Program-made: the position numbers and the translations under genes
In this document: in pieces, positions 1-11,881 of the stretch
How positions within the stretch are numbered: the first letter of the stretch is position 1
Layout of the letters: each line of letters begins with the position of its first letter
Assembly: GCF_029784135.1 (NCBI RefSeq)
Contig: NC_073746.1
Location: forward strand, 106,477,661-106,541,660
Origin: Toxorhynchites rutilus septentrionalis
Taxonomy: Eukaryota; Arthropoda; Insecta; Diptera; Culicidae
Length of the DNA stretch: 64,000 bases
Direction: 5' to 3'
Notes under the pieces: model-generated
The model's input: the letters and a program-made list of their open reading frames with translations, nothing else
Database searches by the model: none
What the model was told of the DNA's origin: nothing

Positions 1-607
1 AAACCTACTTCAACGCCGTTTCGATTTCTCTCAGCCGACTTTAATGAGCCAGTTTATCCAGATTACTTTGGATGCTAGAGAGTCATTCAAACGCTCTTAA
101 ATTGGTTTGTTCCTTGACATTGGTTTCATTTGTTCCATTTCGAAAAACAATTGCTCACAAATGTAAGTGGACCCAAACAAAAAAGCATTTTAGTTCTGAG
201 AATCGCGCTTTTGGAAGGTCATAGTTATCAAATTAGTTACGCAGCTCTGAACATTGCATTCCAATGAGTTCCATCTGCATGCATGTTTTCAGAGACATGT
301 TCATCATCGAAACTGAATGGGGTAGAGAAAATAGGAGCATTGTGCTTTGAAGTCCCCAAATCTACAAGAAAAATCAGTTGATAATACTTTTGAAATTCTC
401 AATGTCAGATAATGAGCAAAATTTTAACATCCAATTTGTTTTTAGAATAACATGAGTTTGCTTTCGAATGTTTTGATCCGGTTGTGTAGGTTGCAAATCA
501 ATTTACCTCTACCTTGCTCTACCTCCAAGTTCAAATTGTTCAGTTGGTCTGTGATGCCCGTCAGGAAAGCTGGATCTGTTACGCATTGTCTGTTATTAAA
601 AGCTTCA
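1..607. other. Anonymous AT-rich DNA
   Basis: I see no convincing gene or repeat here. Short open frames around 450-720 run into the SINE tail and look like chance. The stretch ends at the upstream target duplication of the SINE. Confidence 0.5.
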
Positions 608-619
608 ACCATCAACCTT

Positions 620-904
620 CTTCTTCTTCTTCTTCTTCTTCTTCTTCAATGGCACTAACGTTCCTAGAGGAACTTCGCCGTCTCAACGTAGTATTACTTG
701 CGTCATTTTTATTAGTACTTAGTTGAGATTTCTATGCCAAATAACACGCCTTGAATGCATTCTGAGTGGCAAGCTCTAGAATACGCGTGATCACAGTGCA
801 TGTCGGAGGAAATTTCTTTGACGAAAAATTCCCCCGACCAGAACGGGAATCGAACCCCCGGCATGTTAGTTATGAGGCTAACCACTCGGCCACGGGAGCA
901 CATG
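620..904 (-). mobile_element. tRNA-headed SINE with (GAA)n tail, full length
   Basis: On the minus strand the head shows a pol III A box (TGGCCGAGTGGTTAGC, 877-892) and a B box (GGTTCGATTCCC, 845-856). The body follows, and it ends in a (GAA)n tail, seen as TTC repeats at about 617-647. A 12-bp target duplication ACCATCAACCTT lies at 608-619 and 905-916, which marks insertion by target-primed reverse transcription. A second full copy lies at 16,725-17,014 and a body fragment at 3,411-3,517. The head resembles a Ser/Leu-type tRNA but is not a working tRNA gene. The family name is not certain; mosquito SINEs such as Gecko are candidates. Confidence 0.85.
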
Positions 905-1179
905 ACCATCAACCTTACTGTCCATGAATTCCGCAATTTCTTTGCAAATATCAAAAACTTTCTGCAATGCTTTTCCTCTACTAAGCCATCGTAACTCAGT
1001 AAAATATCGAATGTCATTATACTGTGCGTCTACATTTTCAATAAAAGCTTGAAACTCACGATGATTCAATGTGTGCGATCTGATTTTTCTTTTTCATTTG
1101 TTCATTTAACTAGAGCTGGATTTTAATCATGTGCATATAACATGCTTTATGGTATCTATAAATTGTACATTACACAGTA

Positions 1180-1790
1180 GCTATTTTCAGGCATAAGAAT
1201 ATTCCTTCTATACTGTAAGAGTATTTCTTCTGTTCTTTCTTTGTTAAGCTGCCATACAAATGAAACTCAAATTTCTGCATTACTCGAGAATTAATCAAAA
1301 AACGAAACCAAATTTGGCATTTGGAGGTTTTAGGATGCAGTCAATATTTCTATGGTGGTTAGACACTTCTCTCGCTCTCTAAGGGTGGGCTGTCATACAA
1401 ATGAAACACAAATTTCTGTATAACTCGAAAGCTATTCAAGCACAATTTGGGATGTGAGGGTTTTTGGGTATGAGAAATGTTTCTATAATGGTATGACACC
1501 CTCCCTCCTCTGGAATGGATAGGGGGTCCCATAAAAATATTACACATATTTCAACCGAAAATGTTCCTGCCAAACATGACAATTGAAAATTTTCGGAAAA
1601 CTCTGAAGGAAAAAGGGTAAATTCGGAAAATTAAATTACCATATGTTCTACAATTACATAGTGACAAGTACTGTTAGTCCATTTGATGTTTGCGCTAGCG
1701 AAATTGATCTTTGTTCGAAACTGGGAATGGATTTTAATGTGATGAAACGCACTCCTATATCTTCTTCTACAAAAAAAAAAAAGATCGCCA
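1180..1790 (-). repeat. Relic of an A/B tandem-repeat element
   Basis: Two units of an A repeat of about 140 bp (each with ATACAAATGAAA and an adjoining purine/pyrimidine-rich block) are followed at about 1,550-1,765 by sequence matching the B repeats of 21.9-22.8 kb. The A units are the reverse complement of those at 40.4-41.3 kb. Finding A next to B shows that the two array types belong to one element family. No coding capacity is seen. Confidence 0.65.
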
Positions 1791-2089
1791 GATGTGAATA
1801 TTATACAAATGCTTACCAGTAATTGTGAGTCATGGCATTTGCTGTCATTTTTACGCTCATTTAATGTAATAAATCGGGATGACAAAACATGTGCTAAAAA
1901 TCAATTTTGGGTGCAGAGCAGTTTCAAACAGAAGCCTGTATGGATGACGAGAGGCCAGGACTCCGACCGTGAATCGATTTTCATCGCTGATGATTGGTTT
2001 TAGTGAGATCTAGTGAAGTTTTTCTTGAGGTTTATATCAAATGCTCGAGATGAAAATTCCCCTTCACAATACAAAACTAATGAAGAAAA

Positions 2090-2480
2090 CTATTTGAGGG
2101 GCTCAGAATGAAAGGGATGTAAGTGATTTGATCGATAGATAGATGAGGCTATCTTCCACATTGTCAAATACAGCTGGGAATGTGTTTGAACCTAAGTTAC
2201 CTCATATGAGGGGCTTAGAATGAAAGAGGTGTAAGTGATTTGATCGATTTCTCTACATCGAGTCTCTTATTTGGTCATAATTCAGCTGCAAACTCATTCC
2301 CAAATTTTGCTGACCTACCTTTACAATGTGAAAGGTAGGTCAGCACCTCATCTATCGGATTCTATAGCAAACTCAAATTGGATCGTGTTTGCAGTTGAGT
2401 CATTAATCAAAGAAAAAGTTGACGAAGAGAAATCGATCAAGTCACTTACACCCCTTGCATTCTAAGCGCCTCATATATGA
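2090..2480. mobile_element. MITE pair with long inverted repeats
   Basis: The arm beginning GAGGGGCTTAGAATGAAAG at about 2,200, continuing with GTGTAAGTGATTTGATCGAT, is mirrored at about 2,400-2,478. A second left arm at about 2,091-2,190 lies directly upstream, as in a nested or tandem insertion. At the centre is a perfect 14-bp hairpin (2309-2322 with 2331-2344; GCTGACCTACCTTT). A partial copy of the same family lies at about 6,030-6,190. No open frame; a non-autonomous DNA element. Confidence 0.7.
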
Positions 2481-2514
2481 TTTATCACAGGCAAACTCGT
2501 GTCGTAAAAATACA

Positions 2515-3572
2515 ATGGAACAAAGAGCAAATATTAAATTTTGTTTTAAACTTGGAACAACATTTAGTGGGACGTACGAATTTATGCAAAAAGTGTATGA
2601 TGATGATTGTTTAGCTCGTTCAAAAGTTCATAAGTGTTTTAAACGATTTTAAAATGATCATGAAGATTTGAATGATGATGAAAGACCTGGTCGTTCAGAA
2701 GGAAGTATACGTGCTGAATTGATGGAAAAAAACCGCGAAATCGTTGCTGTTGGCGGAAATTTCACTGTTGGAATGTTGGCTGAAGAATTAAGTTCATCTA
2801 CTGGTACTGGTATTTGGACAATTTTAACTGACGATTTGGGTAAAAGAAAGGTCTGTGCACGCTTTGTTCCACATCAATCAAAAATCAAAAAAATCGCTCG
2901 TGTAGAGCATTGTAAAGACATCAGCTGTTGAAAACGATCCAGATTTTCTTGATTCGATCGTAACTGGTGATGAAACATGGTGCTTTAAATATGACCATGA
3001 AACTAAGTGTCAATCTGCAGAATGGAAGTCAAAAGACTAGGGAAAACCAAAAAAAAATATATGTTTCAGAAGTCCAGAATCAAGACAATGTTGATCACGT
3101 TCTACGATTCCAAGGGTATTTACACAAGGAATTTGTTCCAGAAGGTCAAACTGTTAATGGAGAATACTATTTAAAAGTTTTACATAGTTTGTGGTTAAGA
3201 ATTGTTCATGTTAGACCTGAATATCCAGAGGGGAAACAGCTGTTTTCATTGCATGATAATGCACCACCCCACAAAACCAAAAAAGTTTGTGAATTTTTGA
3301 TGGAAAACAGATTTGTGTCATCGACCACCCTCCGACCACCCTCCTGTTCCCCTAACTGAAAACTGCCGTGAAAAAGGCGTTTTACGATGATATTCCAGCC
3401 ATTCAAGCAGGCGTTTTATTCGGCATAGAAATCTCAACTAGGTACTACTAATAAAAATGACGCAAGTAATACCTACGCTGAGAAGGCAACAATTCCATTG
3501 AGAACGTTGGTGCCACCCAAGCAGTTTGATCGTCCTAAGCGTTGTATTGAGTTGAATGGAGATTAATTCGAA
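2515..3572 (+). pseudogene. mariner (DD34D) transposase pseudogene
   Basis: Conceptual translation in shifting frames gives a mariner transposase. The N-terminus begins MEQRANIKFCFKLG, then a helix-turn-helix with KVHKCFKRF, a TGDETWCFKYDHE block with the first catalytic Asp, and SLHDNAPPHK with the second. The block that should carry the third Asp (YSPDLAPxD in the family) is deleted between IDHPP and LFP. There are also several stops and frameshifts. The reading resumes after a SINE fragment (3,411-3,517) as KRCIELNGD and a stop, so the SINE inserted into the gene. It cannot encode an active transposase. Family length is about 345 residues. Confidence 0.85.
3411..3517 (+). mobile_element. 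SINE body fragment inserted in mariner
   Basis: This matches the body of the SINE at 620-904 in the opposite orientation but lacks the tRNA head and most of the GAA tail. CAAGCAG occurs at 3404-3410 and again at 3518-3524, a 7-bp direct repeat flanking the insert. Removing it rejoins the mariner reading frame region. Confidence 0.7.
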
Positions 3573-3639
3573 TAAAAAATAACTTTCAAACATATTACGA
3601 AACGTGTTTTATTCTATATCTTAAGAGTCCCCTTATTTA

Positions 3640-4705
3640 TTGAACATACTGTGTAAATATGACAACAATTATGTTTCTAGAAATAGGAATTATTTAATTG
3701 AGTTTTAGTGGGAGGGGTGTATAAACATTAATTATGAGTGGTGGTGATGGTTAAGAAAATTCGCTCTGATGGGATTCGAACTCCGATTGTTTGGATGATA
3801 AGCGACAGCTATCTCACACGGTTACCTGGAATATAATTCTGGAGTAGTTAAAACTCGTACATGTAATTCGAAAAATATTTAATCGGATACGTTATTCCTT
3901 GTCATCTATTGTATTTCAGTGGAAATGTCTTCAAATTAATATATAACCAGTCAAGTAAGGTTCAGTGTTACGAGTTTGAAGTAATCAATTATCATGAAAT
4001 AAACACTTTAATACAAATTTTATCAATTCAAAGCTGCTTTCGGGCCTGCTGATCTGGTAGAGATTTATTTGCCTCCCTAAATCACCATATGCCCACCAGA
4101 CGTCGACACTGTACATACGACATCGCGGATCTTGATGTCTCAATTACGATTCAATATGATCTACTGTTGAACGATTTTCCACAGCATGTGATACATTTGT
4201 TCCAAGCCGCAACATGAGCATGTCTGAAATGCTTCAAATTTCACAACTCCTCGTCGGACCATCATCCGGCTATTGGCATAAGGAAGAAATGGAAAATGAA
4301 GTAGCCAGGAAGAAAGATAGAGTAGAGGAAAGAGAGCTTGCTAAAATAAGAAACGAAGAACTGAAGGAAATGAAAGCAGAAATCCGTAAGCGAAAACAAG
4401 AGAAAGTTGAACAACGAAAAAAGGAAAGAGAGGAAAAGAAACGTAAAAAGCTGATGAAAGTAATCGACAAAAAAGGCAAAAGATCGAGTTTCTCAGAGCA
4501 TTGAAACTGAAACATCAGAGATAATTTTCTTTAGCATGAGCTGTCATGAATTTATTTTACAAGTGGAAATGTGCAATTAACAGAAAACCACCTGCAATGA
4601 ATATGACTTCAATCAATTCGATTTTCCGCCTATTTCAATGGTTATGTTAGAGACTCGTTTCCTCACCAATTTTACAATTCTGTACAAAAAGTTAACCGAG
4701 TTATA
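3640..4705. other. Anonymous DNA with a tRNA-like relic
   Basis: At about 3,765-3,830 the minus strand reads like a decayed tRNA-derived head, with a B-box-like AGTTCGAATCCC and a GTGTGAGATAGCTGTCGC segment upstream. It could be the head of another SINE family. Apart from the short frame at 4,214-4,504 nothing else is recognised. Confidence 0.35.
4214..4504 (+). CDS. Short ORF, highly charged coiled coil, possible transposase tail
   Basis: A 96-residue frame of unknown identity. After about residue 25 it is almost entirely Lys, Glu and Arg with heptad-like spacing (for example KIRNEELKEMKAEIRKRKQ), predicting a long charged helix. Such basic tails are common at the C-termini of pogo/Tigger-like and other DDE transposases, so it may be the last exon of a dead element. 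This is inference; no catalytic motif is visible. It could also be a chance frame in A-rich sequence. Confidence 0.25.
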   Translation: MSMSEMLQISQLLVGPSSGYWHKEEMENEVARKKDRVEERELAKIRNEELKEMKAEIRKRKQEKVEQRKKEREEKKRKKLMKVIDKKGKRSSFSEH

Positions 4706-6739
4706 GATGAATTTCATGCCAACTCGACTGGCCGTTGGCAGCACCATCTCAGATAGCAGTGAAACGTTGTCGGTGTAAAGACCTAGGTCATTTAAGCAAC
4801 TTTACATACTTCAAAAATTCGAAAAATAATAAGACTACTTTTTGGAATAAGCCAATTTTTTTTAATTTTTTTACAAAAATTTATAACTTAAAAACTATGA
4901 TACCTACAAAATTCTTGTCAAAAGATGAAATGAAGGAACTTATTTAAATTTTCACAAAAAAATACCAAATTTTTATGGAAAAAATTTAGCTGACAAAAAA
5001 ATTATTTAAAAAATTAAAATTCATTTTTCTCAAAAACGTATTTTTTTGAAATTCCCAAAATTATATATATGAATTACAATTTTCAACAAGTCGTCCATAC
5101 ATCGGAAGATGGGCACTTTTACAGGGAAAAAGTTTTTCGAACAACAACTTTCTCATGTTTTCTTTGATAAAAATACAACTTATCCCAATTTTGTTTAAAG
5201 TCAAGATAGCGATATGGTGTATTCGACAAAATTTTAGATTTTGTTAAAATACAAACTTTTGTCGGACATCAACTTTCTATATTTTATAGTTTTTGGAATA
5301 TATGCCATTTTTGTATGAAGACCCCTAAAAAAAATAATGTTTTGCTTGTAAAATTGTTTTGTGTAAATTCTCACGTTTGACATGTTCTTGCCATGTTTCT
5401 AAATAAAAAATAGTTAGCAGAGCATGTAAGTTACGATAATTTATACATAAAAAATGTTACGAATTAAACATTATTTGTACTTTTTCAAAGCAAAAAAAAA
5501 AAAGGAAAAAGTTGCTCGAAAAACTTTTTCCATGTAATTGTGCCCATCGTCCGATGGATGGACGACTTGTTGGAAATTTTAAAAGCTATTTATATCTATT
5601 TTTTTCAGAATGCTTAAGGCATATGTTTTCGAGATAAATGAATTTTAATTTCCAAAATATTTTTTTACTGAATTTTTTTTTCCAAAAATTGATAATTTTT
5701 AATGAAAACCTACATTCATACACATTTATTTACATTTCATTCTCTGACCAACTTTTTGTAGATCTTATAGTTTTTAAGTTAAGATTTTCCGAAAAAAAGT
5801 TGAAAAAACTCAAAATTAAAGAAAAAACCTGCATAAAAATCTATCAGACCTACAAAATTTTAGTCAAAGAATGGAATTTAGGAAATTATTTTGGTTTTCA
5901 TTAAATATTATTAACGATTTTTTTGGAAAAAAAAATTTATTGAAAAAAATATATTTAGGAAATTAAAATTCATTTTTCTCGATAACATATGCTTTTAAAA
6001 TTCTGAAAAAAATAGATATAAATAAACTTTCCAATTTAAGTTTGCTATAGACTCCGATAGATGAGGTTCTGACCACGTTGGTAAATACAGCTGGGAATGT
6101 ATTTGCAGCTAAGTTATGACCCAAAGAGAGAGTCGATGTAGAGAAATCGATCAAATCACTTACACCCATTTCATTATAAGCCACTCATATATTTTTGGGA
6201 ATTTTATCCCAAATTTAAATCAATTTTAATTTTTGAAATAACTTTTTTGCCAGCGAAATTTTTTTCCAAAAAAATTTTTTTGTTTTTCCGCACTCGATTT
6301 GATTGAATTCTGGAGTTTTTAAACGGTTTTATTTAACTGTGACATATTTGTATGTTTGTATGTAACATGTTTGTCTATGGCGCTGTACCACATTAATTGA
6401 CATTTGACACCTTTCCTGTTGACCAGTTGATCTGAAATTTGGAACACACCTTTATCTCTGCAGTCATTTCATGATTTTGAAAATCCAAGATGACGACAGC
6501 TACAAAATGGCGGAATTTAAATAATTTCCTACATTTCATCCATTCACAAGAATTTTGTAGGTATCATTGTTCTAAAGTTATAAATGTTTGTAAAAAATTA
6601 AGAAAAAAAAATTGATTTTTTCCAAAAAGTAGTATTCCAAGTATGCAAAGTTGCTTAAATGACCCATGTCTTTACACCCACAACGTTTCACTACTATCTG
6701 AGATGGTACTGCCAACTCCTAAGACGAGTTGGCATGAAA
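4706..6739. mobile_element. Palindromic element P1, 2.0 kb
   Basis: The ends are long inverted repeats. The left end reads GAATTTCATGCCAACTCG, then a block with AGATAGCAGTGAAACGTTG. The right end (about 6,625-6,739) carries the mirror image over more than 100 bp. Inner sequence is also mirrored around about 5.3-5.4 kb (a GTCCATACATCGG block near 5,095 against CCGATGGATGGAC near 5,550). A MITE fragment sits inside at about 6,030-6,190. AT-rich, no transposase frame. A shorter relative lies at 19,410-20,117. The right end abuts element P2 exactly. Confidence 0.75.
6030..6190. mobile_element. Partial MITE of the 2.1-2.5 kb family
   Basis: Contains GCTATAGACTCCGATAGATG, CAGCTGGGAATGTATTTGCA and an end reading AAATCGATCAAATCACTTAC, all matching the pair at 2,090-2,480. 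One end only; no open frame. Confidence 0.6.
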
Positions 6740-9700
6740 GGGCCCGGCCGTGTAAGGGAGTAAAAGTGCCCCCAAACCAAATCACTAGCTGTATAGCAAA
6801 TATTGTAAAGGACATTAAATAAGAAATTTTGGCGGTTTATTTGAACCCCTATGTGGTTTGACGTAGGATCTATAGTGAAAAACGTACTTTTTCGTTTATT
6901 TCACGCCATCCTCAAAAGATTCGAGATAAAAATTTGAAAAAAATACTCAATATGCATTTTACTACGGTGTATCAAAAAAAAAATGTCATCAAAAATTTTA
7001 GTACTAAAAAAATATTGAAATTTTGAATAATTATTTTTTGGGATTCAGAGATTCAGTACTACTCTAATTCATATTTAAATGTGTTTCTACGGCTTTTCTA
7101 GATATGTGTGATTTTTTTCAGATTTTTTCCAGTGTTGCGCGGCACTAAAAATTTTTTTTTTAATGTTTCCAAATAGTTTGGCTGGGTAAGGGAGTAAAAA
7201 GTTCCTCAAACCAAATCACCAGCTGTATGGAAAATATTGTATAGGATACTAAATAAAACATTTTGGCAGTAGTACCATATATTTGAGTCCTTTTTTGGTA
7301 TACCATAGGATCTATGGTGAAAAAGACAAAAAAAGACTTTGAGACAAAAATATGAAAAAAAAAAACTGAAAGTACATCTTACTTAGGTGTATCGATCAAT
7401 ATTTTCAAACAATTTTTCATCAGAAAATCAAACTATAAAAAAAATTTAAATTAATTTTTATCTTTATTTTAAATTAATTTTTTTTTTATTTTGACATTCA
7501 GTACTACTCTAGTTTGTATTCAAATTTCTTCCTACGTCTATTTTAGGTGTATGTGATTTTTTTCAGAATTTTTAGAGTGTTTTTCGCGGTACAAAAAAAA
7601 ATATATATTTTCGAGTATTTCGAAATTTTGAAAAAAAAAATATTACTCTGAGGCCTAATTTTGCTCTAATTTTTATTTAAATGTGTTCGTATGTGTTGAT
7701 TTTTCCACATGTAGCGTATTTTTTTCTTGAACTTTTGAGAGGAGTGTGCGAAAATTTTTTTGTTTTTTTGGCCTTTGGACATTTTCAATTTGTTTTGAAT
7801 TTAGAGACCCATAACTGCTCTAATATTTTTTAAATTTTGTTTTTCATATGTCTAAATTTTGTCGGTATATTTAGAGCATTGCGCTGTACAACTTTTTTTC
7901 TCGTATCTTAAAATATATGAGATTATCTTTACATTGGATTTAGATGGTTTACTAAATTCATAGGAGTCAGCAGTACGATAGAGCTCTGTGAGAAAAAAAT
8001 AAAGTCCTTGTGAAAAGATCATTCGGATTAATGAGAAGAACACTTAAAAAAATCCGATTTTTTTTATTATTTTAATCTTACAATTGAAAACCACGAATAC
8101 AATAAAATAATCAATTTCAAGAAAATAAAAAAAATAATGCAGACGATGAAGAAAATTATTTTTGTGCGTCGCAGTACTCTTAAAAATTCAGGAAAAATTA
8201 CGCCACATGTAGAAAAAAGACACATACGAATGCATTTAAATAAAAAATTGAGCAGATGCGGGTCTCAAAGTTATATTTTTTTTCGAAATTTCGAAATGCC
8301 ACAAAATCTATTACATTTTTTTTTTGTACTGTGTATTTATTTTTTTTATTATTAGATGAAAAAATAGTTTGAAGATATTTATCAATCTAGAAAAGCCATA
8401 GGAGCACATTTAAATATGAATTAGAGTAGTACTGAATCTCAAAATCCCGAAAAATTTTTTTTCATAATTTCAATATTTTTTTTAGTACTAAAATTTTTGA
8501 TGAAATTTTTTTTTTATATTTTTTCTTGATACACCGTAGTAAGATGCACATTCAGTATTTTTTCAAATTTTTATCTCGGATCTGTTGAGGATGGCGTGAA
8601 ATAAACGAAAAAGTACGTTTTTCACTATAGATCTTATGTTAAACCACATAGGTGTTCAAATAAACCGCCAAAATTTCTTATTTAATATCCTATACAATAT
8701 TTGCCATACAGCTGGTGATTTGGTTTGGGGGACTTTTTACTCCCTTACCTAGCCAGACTCTTTGGAAATATAAAAAAATAATTTTTTATACCGCGCAACA
8801 CTGAAAAAAATCTGAAAAAAATCACATATATCTAGAAAATCCGTAGAAACACATTTAAATATGAATTAGAGTAGTACTGAATCCCTAAATCCAAAAAAAA
8901 AATTATTCAAAATTTCATTATTTTTTTTAGTACTAAAATTTTTGATAACATTTTTTTTTTGATAATTTTTCTTGATACACCGTAGTAAGATGCACATTCA
9001 GTATTTTGACGTAGGACTACGTCTTTCATTTCTATAGCGGGGTGTAAAACCAAAGTTTCGAGAACGAAAGCGTTACGCTGGAGACCGAGATTTTGAGCGT
9101 TAATAGCTCTTAAACAACTGAACGAAATGGTATGATAAACACTTCATTTGAAAGATAAAATGTTTACGCGTCATATACTTGTTACTTCTTCATCCAAAAA
9201 CTTGTTTCAATAGTCTTAAAATTGCTTTCAAAACAGGCTATTGAAATCACCAATCGGTATATAAGCGAGCGCCGCTCGTAAACCCACTCAGTTATGATTG
9301 AACAGCGATTGGAGCATGTTGTCGCTGTTGTTGTGGAGCTAATTTCGTTTATCATGAAAACGCTGATGAACGGTGTCACCAAGAGCCTGTTTGTGCACCT
9401 AAGGCCAAAAGGGAATCCATCAGGAGGAGAGTGATGCCACGGTTCCGCTTGAAACATCGGAGCAGCCGCCACACACACACACACATACACGCGCGGAATT
9501 CTCGTTGCTATCATCGTTGCTGAAAAATAATCTGCCAGTTCCCCTGGGAATTGAAAAATACATTCATGCGAAAGAGTTTATTTTAATGTTTTCTATCCAT
9601 ATAACACTGCAACCAAATACATTTGGTTTTGTTATTTTTCAATCAATCGCAATTAACAGGAAAGCTTCTGAATATTTTTTCCCCATCAGTGGAAATTTTC

Positions 9701-10346
9701 GTATCCAATATTGGATGCATAACATGAAAAACGGAAAATGTTTCACATCGCGAAAATCAAGTAATTTTCGAGCGATTATTTGCTTTCTACTCATATAATG
9801 CTGCGACCAAATACATTTCGTTTTGGATTTGAATGAATCTTTACGAATTTCCGCTCTACGCACACTGGCAAACAATGTTTACTCAACATTTTCTCAAACG
9901 AGAAATAGGTGTTGTGAGAAAGGATTAGCGAACGCGAAAACGACAAACGGGAGAAAGATACGTTTGGAGGTTGAAGGAAATTGGCAGAAAACTTCTTCAT
10001 TCTATCATTCAAATAATGTGATTCATACCACATCGTTTTGCCAGAAAGAGATTATTAATGTTCAAAGGAGGAATCGAGTCCTCCGAGGAAATTACCCAGC
10101 GCAAATTAGAGTCGACTATCGATTGCGGCATTCGTACACAAATAATTTTATAATGCAGTTTCACCAAAGTGATTTCTTCGGATATATTCACTACATCATG
10201 TCATGTATTTCATATTCTTCATTATGAAATCCATATCCATGGCACCTATCGGTAACGAATTATTATCGAAACCACGATTTTCGCTAAATGCTCCTTTCAG
10301 TTCGGCCTGTAAAAAACTTTTCTGTACTCTAATCCATCAAATTTGG

Positions 10347-10362
10347 AGCCCTGAAAAGGGCC
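10347..10362 (-). promoter_or_regulatory. Histone 3' stem-loop
   Basis: The minus strand reads GGCCCTTTTCAGGGCT, a six-pair stem with a TTTC loop, about 13 bases after the H3 stop. In replication-dependent histone mRNAs this is the stem-loop-binding-protein site for 3' processing. Confidence 0.85.
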
Positions 10363-10374
10363 GTTGATTATATG

Positions 10375-10735
10375 CTAAGCTAATATAGCACGCTCTCCTC
10401 GGATACGATGGGCCAGCTGGATGTCCTTGGGCATGATGTGACGCGTTTTGCATGGATAGCACACAAATTGGTATCTTAGAATAAGCCTCCTGCAGCGTCA
10501 TAGCCGCGGAACTTTGGAAGCGCAGGTCGGGTTTGAAGTCCTGAGCAATTCCACGATCCAAATGCTGCAAAGGTAGCTGCGGATCAGCAATTCGGTCGAC
10601 TTCTGATAGCGATAAATTTCACGCAAAGTTCCCGGTCGATAGCGATGTGGCTTCTCCACCTATCCTGCTACTGGTGCGCTTATCCGAGCTGACTTCGTGT
10701 GCCTTACCACCGAATGACTAACGAGCTGTCTGCGA
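10375..10735 (-). pseudogene. Histone H3 pseudogene a
   Basis: Read right to left it matches canonical H3 from KQTAR through GGKAP, then [15 protein letters not shown] and [26 protein letters not shown] in slightly altered form, CAIHAKRVT, and [15 protein letters not shown]. Single-base indels break the frame around the KQLATKAARKS region, after LREI and near EAYLVGLFEDTN, and the start codon region is eroded. After RGERA the frame continues ILA and stops. A histone stem-loop follows at 10,347-10,362. It shares a divergent promoter region with H3 pseudogene b. It cannot make H3. Confidence 0.85.
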
Positions 10736-10993
10736 AAGACTAACGAGCTCGAGTCCTCACGGTGCGAGAGTAGAGTAAGAAATGAACGAAAGCAAAGGAA
10801 GCGTCATTTTATAAACCATAAAAGTATAGAATCTAAATCCCACCCTTATTATATTCGTGAGTATACAGTAAGCTTATATAATAAAGAGGGTGGGGTTTAC
10901 ATTCGATTCTTTTATGTTTTATAAAATGACACTTCCCTTGCTCTCGTTCATTTCTTACTCTACTCTCGCACTGTGAGGACTCGTTTCATCGGG
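10736..10993. promoter_or_regulatory. Divergent H3 promoter region
   Basis: The space between head-to-head H3 copies a and b is an imperfect inverted repeat. Each side has a TATA-like TTTATAAA or TATAAAATGAC motif (about 10,808 and 10,920), then GAACGAAAGCAAAG or its mirror, and a CTCTACTCTCGCAC block next to the start region. Between them lies CCACCC...GGGTGG. The third H3 copy has the same upstream block at about 11,811-11,860. Histone genes are often divergently paired, but an H3-H3 pair is unusual. Present activity is unknown. Confidence 0.5.
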
Positions 10994-11359
10994 ACTAAGC
11001 AGACAGCTCGTTAGTCCTTCGGTGGTAAGGCACCACGAAAGCAGCTCGGATAAGCGCACCAGCCGCAGGAAGCGTGAAGAAGCCACATCGCTATCGACCG
11101 GGAACTTTGCGTGAAATTTATCGCTATCAGAAGTCGACCGAATTGCTGATCCGCAAGCTACCTTTGCAGCATTTGGTTCGTGGAATTGTTCAGGACTTCA
11201 AAACCGACTTGCGCTTCCAAAGTTCCGCGGTTATGACGCTGCAGGAGGCTTATTCGAAGATACCAATTTGTGTGCTATCCATGCAACACGCGTCACATCA
11301 TGCCCAAGGACATCCAGCTGGCCCATCGTATCCGAGGAGAGCGTGCTATATTAGCTTAG
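10994..11359 (+). pseudogene. Histone H3 pseudogene b
   Basis: It starts near ACTAAGCAGACAGCTCG (TKQTAR), then [72 protein letters not shown] and, after a shift, [16 protein letters not shown] with a stop at 11,357. A stop follows TAR, two or more single-base losses are visible, and VAL after PGT is reduced to L. The 3' stem-loop lies 12 bases after the stop. About 136 codons in functional H3; here the matching length is similar, so it was once a complete gene. Confidence 0.85.
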
Positions 11360-11371
11360 CATATAATCAAC

Positions 11372-11387
11372 GGCCCTTTTCAGGGCT
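11372..11387 (+). promoter_or_regulatory. Histone 3' stem-loop
   Basis: GGCCCTTTTCAGGGCT in the normal position downstream of H3 pseudogene b. The stem is intact apart from a G-T closing pair. Confidence 0.85.
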
Positions 11388-11881
11388 CCAAATTTGATGG
11401 ATTAGAGTACAGAAAAGTTTTTTACAGGCCGAACTGAAAGGAGCATTTAGCGAAAATCGTGGTGTCGATGATAATTCAATACCGATAGGTGCCATGGATA
11501 TGGATTTCATAATGAAGAATATGAAATACATGACATGATGTAGTGAATATATCCCCATATCGAAGAAATCACTTTGATGAAACTGTTTACCGTTTGTCGT
11601 TTTTAAGTGTTGGGAAAGGGCATTATTTTTGCTGAGTAAATTCCAAAAAAAAATCCATTCCTTCTTTAAGCGTGATTCATTCTGCTTCGGATCTACGGAA
11701 CAGTAATAATCATTTCATACAAAAGATAAAATGTCCAAGAGTTATATGATTGCTATTTATTGAGCCGGAAAATTGTTTCAATAGCTTAATGATAGCTTCG
11801 AAAACAGGTTATAAAATGACGCTTCCTTTGCTTTCGTTCATTTCTTACTCTACTCTCGCACCGTGACGACTCGTTTGTTTG

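Noticed and set aside
829..900. A functional tRNA gene on the minus strand
   Set aside because: A and B boxes are present, but the sequence continues as a SINE body with tail and target duplications, and a second copy exists at 16.9-17.0 kb.
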